33,929 bases of DNA. Origin: Candidatus Fimenecus excrementigallinarum. Lineage in GTDB: Bacteria; Bacillota; Clostridia; Oscillospirales; Acutalibacteraceae. The stretch's first letter is position 1, and every line of letters starts with the position of its first letter. Location of the stretch: positions 1-33,929 of the forward strand of contig DVMW01000011.1 in NCBI GenBank assembly GCA_018714805.1, given 5' to 3'. The notes below the pieces were generated by a model. The model was not told where the DNA came from. It did no database searches and worked only from the letters and a program-made list of their open reading frames with translations. Below, in pieces: positions 8,273 through 15,329 of the stretch. Position numbers and translations under genes: made by a program.

Positions 8273-8536
8273 ATGACCTATACCTATCGCACGCGCGGGA
8301 CGTGCTCGCAGCAGATTGAAGTCGAGCTTGACGGCGACGTGATAAAAAAAGTGCGGTTTTACGGCGGCTGCAACGGCAATACGCAGGGCGTCGCCAGGCT
8401 TGCCGAGGGGCGGCGCGTCGAGGACGTTGTCGAGACGCTGTCCGGGATTCGCTGCGGGCTTCGCCCGACCTCCTGCCCCGACCAGCTCGCGCGCGCGCTC
8501 AGAGAAGCGCAAAAAGCGCAAAGGGAAGCGGAATAA
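8273..8536 (+). CDS. TSCPD domain protein (TIGR03905 family)
   Basis: An 87-residue protein of the small TSCPD-domain family that is found alone in many Firmicutes. The domain is related to the C-terminal region of some adenosylcobalamin-dependent ribonucleotide reductases, where conserved cysteines act in metal binding or redox. Visible features are RGTCSQ, the FYGGCNGNTQG loop, IRCGLRPTSCPDQLA and an Arg/Gln-rich tail. All four cysteines sit at family positions. It starts 12 bases after the GH35 stop with an AAGGAG site and ends before a strong terminator, so it is the last gene of the vanY-GH35 unit. The biochemical role of the stand-alone form is unknown. Confidence 0.85.
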   Translation: MTYTYRTRGTCSQQIEVELDGDVIKKVRFYGGCNGNTQGVARLAEGRRVEDVVETLSGIRCGLRPTSCPDQLARALREAQKAQREAE

Positions 8537-8583
8537 CACGCGGTTCAAAATGGCGGCAAAGGGAAGCCGCCGAACCGCAAAAG

Positions 8584-8627
8584 AAAAACGGGGCTGTATC
8601 CTGCATGCAGGACACAGCCCCGTTTTT
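8584..8627 (+). terminator. Intrinsic terminator after TSCPD gene
   Basis: AAAAACGGGGCTGT (8584-8597) pairs with ACAGCCCCGTTTTT (8613-8626) around an apex that includes CCTGCATGCAGG. The A and U tracts on both sides make it potentially bidirectional. Confidence 0.92.
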
Positions 8628-8816
8628 GCAAAACCGTCAGGGTCGGATAACAATTTCAATCTCGTCGCCGCATTTGGCGCGGCGCGCCTTAGCCCGTTGT
8701 TAGACCACGGCAGGGGCAAAAGAAAACGTGAAAACGGCCCGCTGCGCACAACCCACAATCCAAAGATACCTGCCCATTCCTTTACGGAGCCGGGCGGGTG
8801 TTTTATTTACGGAACA
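8628..8816 (-). other. Intergenic stretch with possible gene remnant
   Basis: There is no complete gene here. On the minus strand about 20 codons (8696 down to a TGA at 8637-8639) read like a protein C-terminus ending in GDEIEIVIRP, but an in-frame TAA lies just upstream and no start is available. It could be the tail of a gene lost when the neighbouring AT-richer block was gained, or chance. The remainder shows nothing I can name. Confidence 0.25.
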
Positions 8817-9062
8817 TCAGGAAGACGGCGCGAACTTTTCCTGTTGCTTTCCTGCCATTTCACGGATGTCGGTCCTTCCCAAAATGTAATCTGTGGAAAC
8901 ATTATAAAAATCAGCCAAACGAATTAAAATCTCGGTCGGGATATCCAAAACACCTCGTTCATAATCACTGTATACACGCTGACTGCAAAGCAGGATTTCA
9001 CCCATTTCCCGCTGCGTTAAATCCCGGTCTTCCCGCAAATCACGAATCCGCCGATAGAGCAT
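8817..9062 (-). CDS. XRE-family (HTH_3) transcriptional regulator
   Basis: An 81-residue DNA-binding protein, essentially only a Cro/C1-type helix-turn-helix. It spans about residues 4-60, with LTQREMGEILLCSQRVYSDY as the recognition segment and a typical ADFYNVSTDYILGR end. GGAGGTGG lies about five bases before the start. The gene is divergent from the collagen-like surface protein, and the shared 143-bp gap holds a perfect palindrome between the -35 and -10 of the surface gene. The simplest reading is that this protein represses the surface gene and itself. It is much less GC-rich than the flanking core genes, consistent with acquisition. Direct binding is inferred. Confidence 0.9.
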   Translation of the reverse strand: MLYRRIRDLREDRDLTQREMGEILLCSQRVYSDYERGVLDIPTEILIRLADFYNVSTDYILGRTDIREMAGKQQEKFAPSS

Positions 9063-9088
9063 ACAACCACCTCCGAATAATATGCCCT

Positions 9089-9144
9089 ATTATAGGTATA
9101 GCGGATATTACTCTATTGACTTTTAGCGGAAAATCCGCTAAAAT
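9089..9144. promoter_or_regulatory. Divergent promoters with palindromic operator
   Basis: Plus strand: TTGACT (9116-9121), 17 bases, TAAAAT (9139-9144), driving the collagen-like gene. The spacer is almost filled by a perfect 23-bp palindrome (9121-9143) with half-site TTTTAGCGGA around a 3-base centre. A further half-site TAGCGGA lies at 9099-9105. Minus strand: TATAAT (9094-9089), with a poor -35, faces the XRE gene, placing the extra half-site next to its -10. The layout fits repression by the adjacent XRE protein. Confidence 0.8.
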
Positions 9145-9205
9145 GGGTCTGTAAAACATTTATCCGCCTGTTGCGACGGGGAGAAAGAGCTTTAGGAGGA
9201 GAACG

Positions 9206-12199
9206 ATGGAAAACACAGTGAAAATTTCCACAACGAAAAGCGGGCGGAAGCATATCGCGCGTAAAATTCTTGCGGTGCTTCTCACGGTGTTGATTATGTT
9301 CGGCATAGCGTTTGGTGTAGCGACCTATGTGCACAGAAAGAGCGGCGCACAAGCCGTTTCTACGGTTAAAAACGGCCTGTCGGCATACGAGCTGGCTGTG
9401 CAGTACGGCTATACGGGTACGGTGCAGGAGTGGCTTAAATCCCTTTCGGGCAAGTCGGCCTATGACATTGCCAAGGAAAACGGCTATTCCGGCACGGAAC
9501 AGGATTTTGCCGCGTCCTTGGAAGCTGCCGCCGGGCAGGACAATGCCGGGATCAAAACCGCCGCATTTTCCGAAAACGGCGAGCTGCTTTTGACCTTGAC
9601 CGATGACCGGGTCATCAATCTCGGAAAGGCTGTCGGCGCGGATGGCAAAGACGGCGCACAGGGTGAAAAAGGCGACAAAGGCGATACCGGAGCCACAGGT
9701 GCGCAGGGGATTCAAGGCGAACAGGGCGAAAAGGGAGATACCGGAGCAACGGGTGCCCAGGGCGAAAAAGGGGAAGACGGCGTCGGTATCAGCGCGGCTG
9801 CTGTCAATGTGGACGGGCAGCTTGTGCTGACCTTTTCGGACGGAAGCCAGGTCAATCTGGATAAGGTTGTCGGTGAAAAGGGCGAGGACGGCGTTGGCGT
9901 GTCCGGCTCCGTTATCAATGAGAACGGCGAGTTGGTGCTGACCTATACCAACGGGCAGACTGCCAACCTCGGCAATGTCATTGGAGCCGAGGGCGAGAAA
10001 GGCGAAACCGGCGAGACCGGCGCGCAGGGCGTCCAAGGTGAACAAGGCATACAGGGTGAAAAGGGCGATGACGGTATCAGCGTCGTGAGCTCTGCCATCA
10101 ACGAAAAGGGCGAGCTTGTCCTCACCTATTCGGACGGCAATTCCGAAAACCTCGGCAATGTTATCGGCGCCAAAGGCGAAAAGGGTGAACAGGGCGAGAA
10201 AGGCGAAACGGGTGCGACCGGCGCCGCCGGTAAGGACGGCATCAGTGTGACGAAATCCGAAATCAACCAAAAGGGAGAACTCGTGGTGACATATTCGGAT
10301 AGACGCGTGGAAAATCTTGGCGTTGTCGTTGGCGCGAAAGGCGACAAAGGGGACAAAGGCGAGAAAGGTGACACCGGGGCAACAGGCGCTGCCGGCGCCG
10401 ACGGGGAAGACGGCGTCGGCATCCGGACGATCAACATCACGGCCGAAAACACGCTCGAGATTGCGTTGACCAACGGAACGCTTTTAAACCTTGGCAACAT
10501 CAAAGGCGACAAAGGCGATACCGGTGAAGCGGGCGCAGACGGCACGGACGGTGTCGGCATTACCCAAACGGAAATCAATGCAGCCGGGGAGCTGGTGCTG
10601 ACCTATTCGGACGGCAATTCCGTCAACCTCGGCAACGTGGTCGGCAAAGACGGCGCCAAAGGTGACAAAGGTGACAAAGGGGACAGAGGCGACAAAGGCG
10701 ATACCGGTGAAGCGGGCGCGGACGGCACGGACGGTGTCGGCATTACCCAAACGGAAATCAATGCAGCCGGGGAGCTGGAGCTGACCTATTCGGACGGCAA
10801 TTTCGTCAACCTCGGTAAAGTGGTCGGCAAAGACGGCGCCAAAGGCGAAAAAGGCGATACCGGCGCGGCGGGTGCCGACGGCGCGGACGGCGTGGGGATT
10901 ACCGCAGCGGAGATTAACAACGGCGGTGAACTGGTGCTGCGCTTCTCCAATTCCACCAGCATCAACCTCGGGCGCATTGTCGGGCAGAACGGCGCCGACG
11001 GGGAGAAGGGCGAAAAGGGCGATACCGGGGCAGCGGGCGCGAACGGCGTCGGCATTGCGGACGTGACCGTTACCGACGCGGGTGCATTGAACGTGACGCT
11101 GACCAACGGTACGATTCTGCAGCTGGGCAACATCAAAGGCGCCGACGGCATCGGGGTCGTCAAGTCGGAAATCAATACGGAAGGGCACCTGATATTGACC
11201 TATTCCACCGGGGAGACTGCCGACCTCGGCGCCGTTGTCGGCGCCGAGGGTGAGGACGGCGTGGGTATCAAAACCGTTACGCTTTCGGCGGCGGGCGAGC
11301 TGAGCGTTACGATGACCGACAATTCCGTGACCAACCTGGGCAATGTGAAAGGCGAGAAGGGTGACAAAGGCGACAAGGGCGACAAAGGCGATACCGGCGC
11401 GGCCGGCAGAGGAATCGCCAAAACAGAGCTCATCAACGGAGAATTGGTGATTACCTATACCGACGGGACAAGCGACAACATAGGCGTTATCGCATCCGAT
11501 GTAAACGATTCCATTTCCATGTTGAGCTTCGCCATGCTGGACGACGGCACCTGGGGCGTATCCATAAAAGAAGATTATAAAAACAGTGCGGAAAGAATTG
11601 TTATACCTTCCTCATACAACGGACGAACCGTAACACAGATTACCTCCTTCGTGGGCTGCGACTATCTGACGGAAGTGGTTTTGCCGAATACGATTACAGC
11701 AATTGGAGATGAGGCATTTTACAAATGCTCATCGTTAACGAGCATAAACATCCCGAACAGTGTGATTTCAATAGGGCGCTATGCTTTTGCGCGGTGCGAC
11801 TTGCGAGAAGTTGTGATTCCGCAAAGCGTCACCACGATAGAGCAGAGAGCTTTTGCCGACAACGCGAACTTGACGAAGGTTGTGCTTGAAAACGGTGTTT
11901 CTTACATCGGAGGTGTTGCATTTACCAACTGCCCGCTTCAAGAAATAACAATCCCGGCAAGCGTAACGCATATTGGTGGGCTCGCTTTTAAAAGCGAAGA
12001 TTTGAAAGCCGCGTATTTTGAAGAAACAAACGGGTGGGTAAGAACGGAATCAAACCCTAGAGACCATGATAAGACGATGGGTACGAAAAGGGAACTAAGC
12101 GCATCTGTACTATCAGACCCTGCGCAGGCAGCTGATGCGTTACAAGACACGGACCATACTAATGAAGGTTATCTTCAGGGTTATGTTTGGGAGCGATAA
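9206..12199 (+). CDS. Membrane-anchored collagen-like repeat protein with C-terminal LRR_5 domain
   Basis: A 997-residue surface protein. An uncleaved-looking N-terminal membrane helix (about 20-42) follows basic residues. Two related motifs come next, SAYELAVQYGYTGTVQEWL and SAYDIAKENGYSGTEQDF (about 59-105). Residues about 115-750 alternate Gly-X-Y collagen blocks (GEKGDKGDTGATG type) with 13 copies of a module of about 30 residues of the form GI..TEIN..GELVLTYSDG..VNLGNVVG. A BspA-like leucine-rich domain follows (about 795-945; repeats such as LTEVVLPNTITAIGDEAFY), then a tail ending in YVWER. Such proteins are usually adhesins or stalk-like surface fibres. No sortase signal is present; anchoring is N-terminal. 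The start follows TTAGGAGGAG. Its GC content is lower than in flanking genes. Confidence 0.9.
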   Translation: MENTVKISTTKSGRKHIARKILAVLLTVLIMFGIAFGVATYVHRKSGAQAVSTVKNGLSAYELAVQYGYTGTVQEWLKSLSGKSAYDIAKENGYSGTEQDFAASLEAAAGQDNAGIKTAAFSENGELLLTLTDDRVINLGKAVGADGKDGAQGEKGDKGDTGATGAQGIQGEQGEKGDTGATGAQGEKGEDGVGISAAAVNVDGQLVLTFSDGSQVNLDKVVGEKGEDGVGVSGSVINENGELVLTYTNGQTANLGNVIGAEGEKGETGETGAQGVQGEQGIQGEKGDDGISVVSSAINEKGELVLTYSDGNSENLGNVIGAKGEKGEQGEKGETGATGAAGKDGISVTKSEINQKGELVVTYSDRRVENLGVVVGAKGDKGDKGEKGDTGATGAAGADGEDGVGIRTINITAENTLEIALTNGTLLNLGNIKGDKGDTGEAGADGTDGVGITQTEINAAGELVLTYSDGNSVNLGNVVGKDGAKGDKGDKGDRGDKGDTGEAGADGTDGVGITQTEINAAGELELTYSDGNFVNLGKVVGKDGAKGEKGDTGAAGADGADGVGITAAEINNGGELVLRFSNSTSINLGRIVGQNGADGEKGEKGDTGAAGANGVGIADVTVTDAGALNVTLTNGTILQLGNIKGADGIGVVKSEINTEGHLILTYSTGETADLGAVVGAEGEDGVGIKTVTLSAAGELSVTMTDNSVTNLGNVKGEKGDKGDKGDKGDTGAAGRGIAKTELINGELVITYTDGTSDNIGVIASDVNDSISMLSFAMLDDGTWGVSIKEDYKNSAERIVIPSSYNGRTVTQITSFVGCDYLTEVVLPNTITAIGDEAFYKCSSLTSINIPNSVISIGRYAFARCDLREVVIPQSVTTIEQRAFADNANLTKVVLENGVSYIGGVAFTNCPLQEITIPASVTHIGGLAFKSEDLKAAYFEETNGWVRTESNPRDHDKTMGTKRELSASVLSDPAQAADALQDTDHTNEGYLQGYVWER
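10508..10853 (+). repeat. 183-bp tandem duplication inside the collagen-like gene
   Basis: The segment from 10508 recurs from 10691 with an offset of exactly 183 bases (61 codons); about 160 bases of each copy are nearly identical at the DNA level. Other modules of the gene differ much more at synonymous sites, so this is the youngest duplication. It keeps the frame and adds one collagen block plus one beta-type module. Confidence 0.85.
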
Positions 12200-12228
12200 G
12201 CCCGGATTGGGCAGAAAGGCGGACAAAA

Positions 12229-12459
12229 ATGGCAACTTCCCACGAAAATTCGGCGACCAATCTGTATGTCTACGAATATAAGGGGACACTCAGCGAAAAA
12301 ATCACATATCGCAAAAATTTGGTCAATGAGATACAGAGCCTTTGCGGGAACGCGCTGGATGCATTTAACGCCGACACCATGAATGAAACGAGCTTCAGAT
12401 TGTTTGCGGAAAGAGCGGAAGCGGAAGGGGTTGCGATTTACAGGCTCGTTCCCGTGTAA
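12229..12459 (+). CDS. Small protein of unknown function
   Basis: A 76-residue protein beginning MATSHENSATNLYVYEYKG. It is acidic, with a Tyr-rich N-terminus and a predicted helical middle (residues about 28-60), and has no signal peptide, membrane helix or known motif. The ATG at 12229 lies 29 bases after the collagen-like gene stop, with a GAAAGG site; the in-frame ATG at 12187 overlaps the upstream gene and is less likely. Its position before a strong terminator suggests cotranscription with the surface protein under control of the palindromic operator. I do not recognise the family. Confidence 0.6.
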   Translation: MATSHENSATNLYVYEYKGTLSEKITYRKNLVNEIQSLCGNALDAFNADTMNETSFRLFAERAEAEGVAIYRLVPV

Positions 12460-12517
12460 GGGTTTCGCATTTGCGCAAGCGGAGAAGGCAGAAAGCTTTC
12501 AAGACTGTATAAACCAA

Positions 12518-12560
12518 AAAGGACGGAACTGGGTCAACCGACACAGTTCCGTCCTTTTCT
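12518..12560 (+). terminator. Intrinsic terminator after surface-protein unit
   Basis: A perfect 14-bp inverted repeat, AAAGGACGGAACTG (12518-12531) with CAGTTCCGTCCTTT (12544-12557), is followed by TTCTG. The flanking A and T runs make it usable from both sides, so it may also serve the convergent XRE gene. Confidence 0.9.
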
Positions 12561-12584
12561 GCATGCCGCGCGATTATGGGCGCG

Positions 12585-12983
12585 TTATTCCTTTCCCGAA
12601 AGCTGTGCAATCGCCAAAGCGGCGAGGCCGATGCCCAGCATACCGATGGCGTCGGCGGTTTCAATCTCGTTTAGAAAGGACAGCACGGCAACGGCAACGC
12701 CCATCGCCAGCGCCACGCCCTTTAAGGCGAGCTGCACGAATTCCGAGATGCGGCTGCCTGCGGCGCGCTGTTTTATGTCCGTCTTCCCCTGCATGAGCTC
12801 GTCCACGGTCACACCGAAAATTTCCGCAAGCCTGGGGATGGTCTGGACGTCCGGGAACGACAAATCCCGTTCCCATTTGGAAACGGCCTTGTCCGTAACG
12901 CCCATTTTTTCGGCAAGGTCGAGCTGCGTCATGCCCTTTTCCCTGCGCAGCTCGGAAAGCTTTGTTCCGAATGTTTTTTTCAT
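12585..12983 (-). CDS. XRE-family regulator with C-terminal membrane helices
   Basis: A 132-residue protein. Residues 6-65 are a Cro/C1-type helix-turn-helix (MTQLDLAEKMGVTDKAVSKW as the core, VSKWERDLSFPDV typical of this subgroup). The C-terminal half is hydrophobic, with probable membrane segments at about 80-105 and 109-128, so the regulator may be tethered to the membrane. The start at 12983 has GGAGGAAC upstream. It faces the terminator of the collagen-like unit. Its upstream region has a 15-bp palindrome and a repeat of it 21 bases away, a likely operator for self-control. Whether it also acts on the surface gene is unknown. Confidence 0.88.
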   Translation of the reverse strand: MKKTFGTKLSELRREKGMTQLDLAEKMGVTDKAVSKWERDLSFPDVQTIPRLAEIFGVTVDELMQGKTDIKQRAAGSRISEFVQLALKGVALAMGVAVAVLSFLNEIETADAIGMLGIGLAALAIAQLSGKE

Positions 12984-13013
12984 GGCGGGTTCCTCCTTTG
13001 TTGGGATGGCATC

Positions 13014-13079
13014 ACCGTAACAGAGTTTTGCCCGATGCGCAACCGACCGTCGGTTTAGGCGGCTCGACCGATGGTTTAG
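13014..13079 (-). promoter_or_regulatory. Promoter and paired operator-like repeats of the second XRE gene
   Basis: A perfect 15-bp palindrome AACCGACCGTCGGTT (13041-13055) overlaps a plausible -35 (TTGCGC, 13042-13037), which is 17 bases from TACGGT (13019-13014). The motif CGACCGWYGGTTTAG occurs twice, at 13044 and 13065, 21 bases apart or about two helical turns, placing both on one DNA face. This fits binding by a dimeric XRE regulator. Confidence 0.6.
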
Positions 13080-13093
13080 CCCCGGTTGAGGAG

Positions 13094-13135
13094 AAAAAGG
13101 GCGGCGCTGCGCCTTCGCAAAGGCGCAGCGCCGCC
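13094..13135 (-). terminator. Intrinsic terminator after prfA
   Basis: A perfect 16-bp stem (13100-13115 against 13120-13135, arm GGCGGCGCTGCGCCTT) with a 4-base loop is followed on the minus strand by CUUUUUC. It closes the NUDIX-DUF951-prfA operon. Confidence 0.92.
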
Positions 13136-13145
13136 GCCGGAAAAG

Positions 13146-14225
13146 CTATTTTTCCGCGCCCGCGGCCTCCAGCTTCCGGGCGGCGTCGGCGGCGAGCAGG
13201 GCGTCGAGAATTTCGTCGAGGTCCCCGTCGAGCACGGCCTCCAGCTTGTAAAGCGTTAAGCCAATCCGGTGGTCGGTCACGCGCCCCTGCGGGAAATTGT
13301 AGGTGCGAATCCGCTCGCTGCGGTCGCCCGTGCCGACCTGCGCGCGGCGCTCGCCGGCGATTTCGGCCTCCTGCTTTTTGCGCTCTATCTCATACAGCCG
13401 CGCGCGCAGGACCGCGAGCGCCTTGTCCTTGTTGCGGTACTGGCTGCGCTCGTCCTGGCATTCGACGACCATGCCCGTGGGCAGGTGCGTCACGCGGATG
13501 GCGGAGGAGGTTTTGTTGACCTTCTGCCCGCCCGCGCCCGAGGAGCGGAACACGTCTATCTGCAAATCGGCGGGGTCCAGCGCAAAATCGACCTCCTCGG
13601 CCTCGGGCAGCACCGCGACGGTGGCGGTGGAGGTGTGGATGCGCCCGCCGCTCTCGGTCTCCGGCACGCGCTGGACGCGGTGGACGCCGCTTTCGAATTT
13701 CAGCCGCGAATACGCGCCCTCGCCCTCCACAAGGAAGCTGATTTCCTTCAGCCCGCCAAGCTGCGTCTCGGAGGCGCTGACCACCTCGAGCCCCCAGCTG
13801 TGCGCCTGGGCGTACATCGTGTACATCCGGAACAGCCGCGCGGCAAACAGGGCGGCCTCGTCCCCGCCCGCGCCCGCGCGGATTTCCATGACCACGTTTT
13901 TGTCGTCGTTTTCGTCGCGCGGCAAAAGCAGCACGCGCAGGCGCTGCGACAGCTCTGCGCACCGCGCTTCGGCCGCCGCCTGCTCCTGCGCCAAAAGCTC
14001 GTGCAGCGCGCGGTCGGCGCCGCTCTCTTTGGCGAGCGCCTGCGCCGCGTCGCGGTCGGCCTCGGCCGCGCGGTAGGCGGAAAACGCGTCCGCAATGGGG
14101 CGCAAGCGCTTGACCTCGCGCATGAGCGCGGCAAACCGCTTCGGGTCCGCCGCCGCCTCGGGCGCGCACAGGGCGCGTTCGAGCTCCGCAAGGCGCGCGA
14201 CGGCCGTCTCTACCGATTCAAACAT
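13146..14225 (-). CDS. prfA: Peptide chain release factor 1
   Basis: A 359-residue class I release factor that reads UAA and UAG stops and triggers hydrolysis of peptidyl-tRNA in the ribosome. The codon-recognition tripeptide PxT is PET (188-190, in [14 protein letters not shown]), and the catalytic GGQ is in [20 protein letters not shown] (232-234). [11 protein letters not shown] block (118-127) is also typical. The PxT motif rather than SPF separates it from RF2. The start at 14225 overlaps the end of the DUF951 gene by 8 bases (ATGTTTGA), which suggests translational coupling. A longer form from 14249 lacks a reason to be preferred. No prmC methylase gene is adjacent. Confidence 0.96.
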   Translation of the reverse strand: MFESVETAVARLAELERALCAPEAAADPKRFAALMREVKRLRPIADAFSAYRAAEADRDAAQALAKESGADRALHELLAQEQAAAEARCAELSQRLRVLLLPRDENDDKNVVMEIRAGAGGDEAALFAARLFRMYTMYAQAHSWGLEVVSASETQLGGLKEISFLVEGEGAYSRLKFESGVHRVQRVPETESGGRIHTSTATVAVLPEAEEVDFALDPADLQIDVFRSSGAGGQKVNKTSSAIRVTHLPTGMVVECQDERSQYRNKDKALAVLRARLYEIERKKQEAEIAGERRAQVGTGDRSERIRTYNFPQGRVTDHRIGLTLYKLEAVLDGDLDEILDALLAADAARKLEAAGAEK

Positions 14226-14415
14226 CCTCGTCCCCGTCTTCCCGCACAATCCGTTTGATGTGCTTTTCGATTTTCACGCGCGGCGCGAGAAAGGTCCGCC
14301 CGCAGGTCTCGCAGCGCAGACGGAAATCCATCCCGGCGCGCAGCACCCGGAACGTTTTGCCGCCGCAGGGGTGCGGCTTTTTCATTTCGAGCGTATCGCC
14401 CACGCGCACGTCCAT
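14218..14415 (-). CDS. DUF951 family protein
   Basis: A 65-residue protein of the DUF951 family, common in Firmicutes. It starts [19 protein letters not shown] and has the family pattern KKPHPCG followed by CETCGR (a CxxC pair) and KxEKxIK. Together with Cys17 the cysteines may bind zinc, giving a small ribbon or SH3-like fold. The gene starts one base beyond the NUDIX stop and overlaps prfA by 8 bases, so all three are cotranslated. Its role is unknown; genomic coupling to translation or housekeeping genes is usual. Confidence 0.88.
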   Translation of the reverse strand: MDVRVGDTLEMKKPHPCGGKTFRVLRAGMDFRLRCETCGRTFLAPRVKIEKHIKRIVREDGDEDV

Positions 14416-14416
14416 T

Positions 14417-15157
14417 TCAGCGCGCCTCCTGCGCCGCGGCGCAGAGATAGGCCTGCGCCTTTTTCAAAATGGCCTTGTCGTTTTCGTAGTTGAGCGTCGC
14501 AAGGCAGCGGTCGTATTCGAGCCACAGGTAGTCCTCGATTTCGCTTTCCTGGATGACGGTTTTGGTGTCCGTCGTCGTCGCCAGGAAAATGAGCACGGTC
14601 TTGTCGATGCGGCCCTGAATCGTGTAGGTCGATTTTTCACAGAAGCCGTCGAGCAGCCGGATGTGCAGGCCCGTTTCCTCCAGCACCTCGCGCACGGCGG
14701 TCTGTTCGTCCGTCTCGCCGGCCTCCACATGGCCCTTCGGGAAGCCCCAATGGGTGCTGCGCTTGTTTTTAATCAGCAAAAAGCGGCGGCCGTCCGCGCT
14801 GTCGCGGAACACGACCGCGCCGCACGAGCGTTCGTAAAAGCATTCAATCTTCACGCCCTTGCCCTTGTGCCGGAAGGCGACGGCGGGGCGGATGTCCTGG
14901 ATGATGTAGCGTTTCGATTTCGGCGAGACCACAAGGTAAACGGCGTTTTCGCGCTTGTCGCGCACCGTGGCGACCACGCGGCCGTCAAAGCGGCGCACCG
15001 GGTGGTTGACGCCGAGGATATACGCGCCCGCAACGGGCACGCGCGACGGCGGGGCGCTTTCCAGGACGCCGAAGTTGAGCGGAAACCTTACGCCGGTCTC
15101 GCCGTCCAACCGGCCGAGGGGCTTTGTGACCCGCACTCTGACGATTTTTCCCAGCAT
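14417..15157 (-). CDS. NUDIX hydrolase with pyrophosphatase-like N-terminal domain
   Basis: A 246-residue two-domain protein. Residues 142-164 carry a complete NUDIX box, G-x5-E-x7-RE-V-x-EE-x-G-L (within KGHVEAGETDEQTAVREVLE), so it should hydrolyse a nucleoside diphosphate linked to some group, such as an Ap4A-type or damaged nucleotide. Residues 1-95 (MLGKIVRVRVTKPLG, FPLNFGVLE, AYILGVNHPV) resemble the small beta-barrel of clostridial inorganic-pyrophosphatase-like proteins. If so, the protein could split a nucleotide and then the released pyrophosphate, but I do not see a full set of pyrophosphatase acidic residues. The start at 15157 has GAGGAG upstream; a longer start at 15193 would fall on the promoter. 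Confidence 0.85.
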   Translation of the reverse strand: MLGKIVRVRVTKPLGRLDGETGVRFPLNFGVLESAPPSRVPVAGAYILGVNHPVRRFDGRVVATVRDKRENAVYLVVSPKSKRYIIQDIRPAVAFRHKGKGVKIECFYERSCGAVVFRDSADGRRFLLIKNKRSTHWGFPKGHVEAGETDEQTAVREVLEETGLHIRLLDGFCEKSTYTIQGRIDKTVLIFLATTTDTKTVIQESEIEDYLWLEYDRCLATLNYENDKAILKKAQAYLCAAAQEAR

Positions 15158-15191
15158 TTGTCCTACGACTCCTCTTAGAATAACTGAAACC

Positions 15192-15220
15192 ATTATACAG
15201 GAAAAGCCGCCCCGTTTCAA
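15192..15220 (-). promoter_or_regulatory. SigA-type promoter for NUDIX-DUF951-prfA
   Basis: On the minus strand TTGAAA (15220-15215), 17 bases and TATAAT (15197-15192) form a near-perfect promoter, 34 bases upstream of the NUDIX start. Confidence 0.9.
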
Positions 15221-15242
15221 GTATCTCCGCGGGAAATTGGGA

Positions 15243-15270
15243 TTGAAAATCGGGCGATTTTGTGATAAAC
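15243..15270 (+). promoter_or_regulatory. Possible promoter for beta-propeller lipoprotein operon
   Basis: TTGAAA (15243-15248) is followed after 15-16 bases by GATAAAC (15264-15270). The spacing is short and the -10 imperfect. It is the only candidate seen in the divergent gap. Confidence 0.4.
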
Positions 15271-15329
15271 TGGAGGCTGTATCCGTATTTGGAGTCGCGC
15301 CGCGGGGCGCAATGGCGGGAGGCGAGCGG

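Noticed and set aside
8637-8730. tRNA gene on the minus strand
   Set aside because: Small stems resemble D and anticodon arms, but the loop lacks U33, no proper T arm forms and acceptor pairing fails.
6791-8758. 655-codon open frame antisense to the GH35 gene
   Set aside because: It is a GC-rich shadow frame; the plus strand has full GH35 motifs and a good ribosome site.
9206-12199. Phage tail fibre origin of the collagen-like gene as part of a prophage
   Set aside because: Collagen-like modules occur in tail fibres, but no structural, lysis or integrase gene is present and the protein has an N-terminal membrane anchor.
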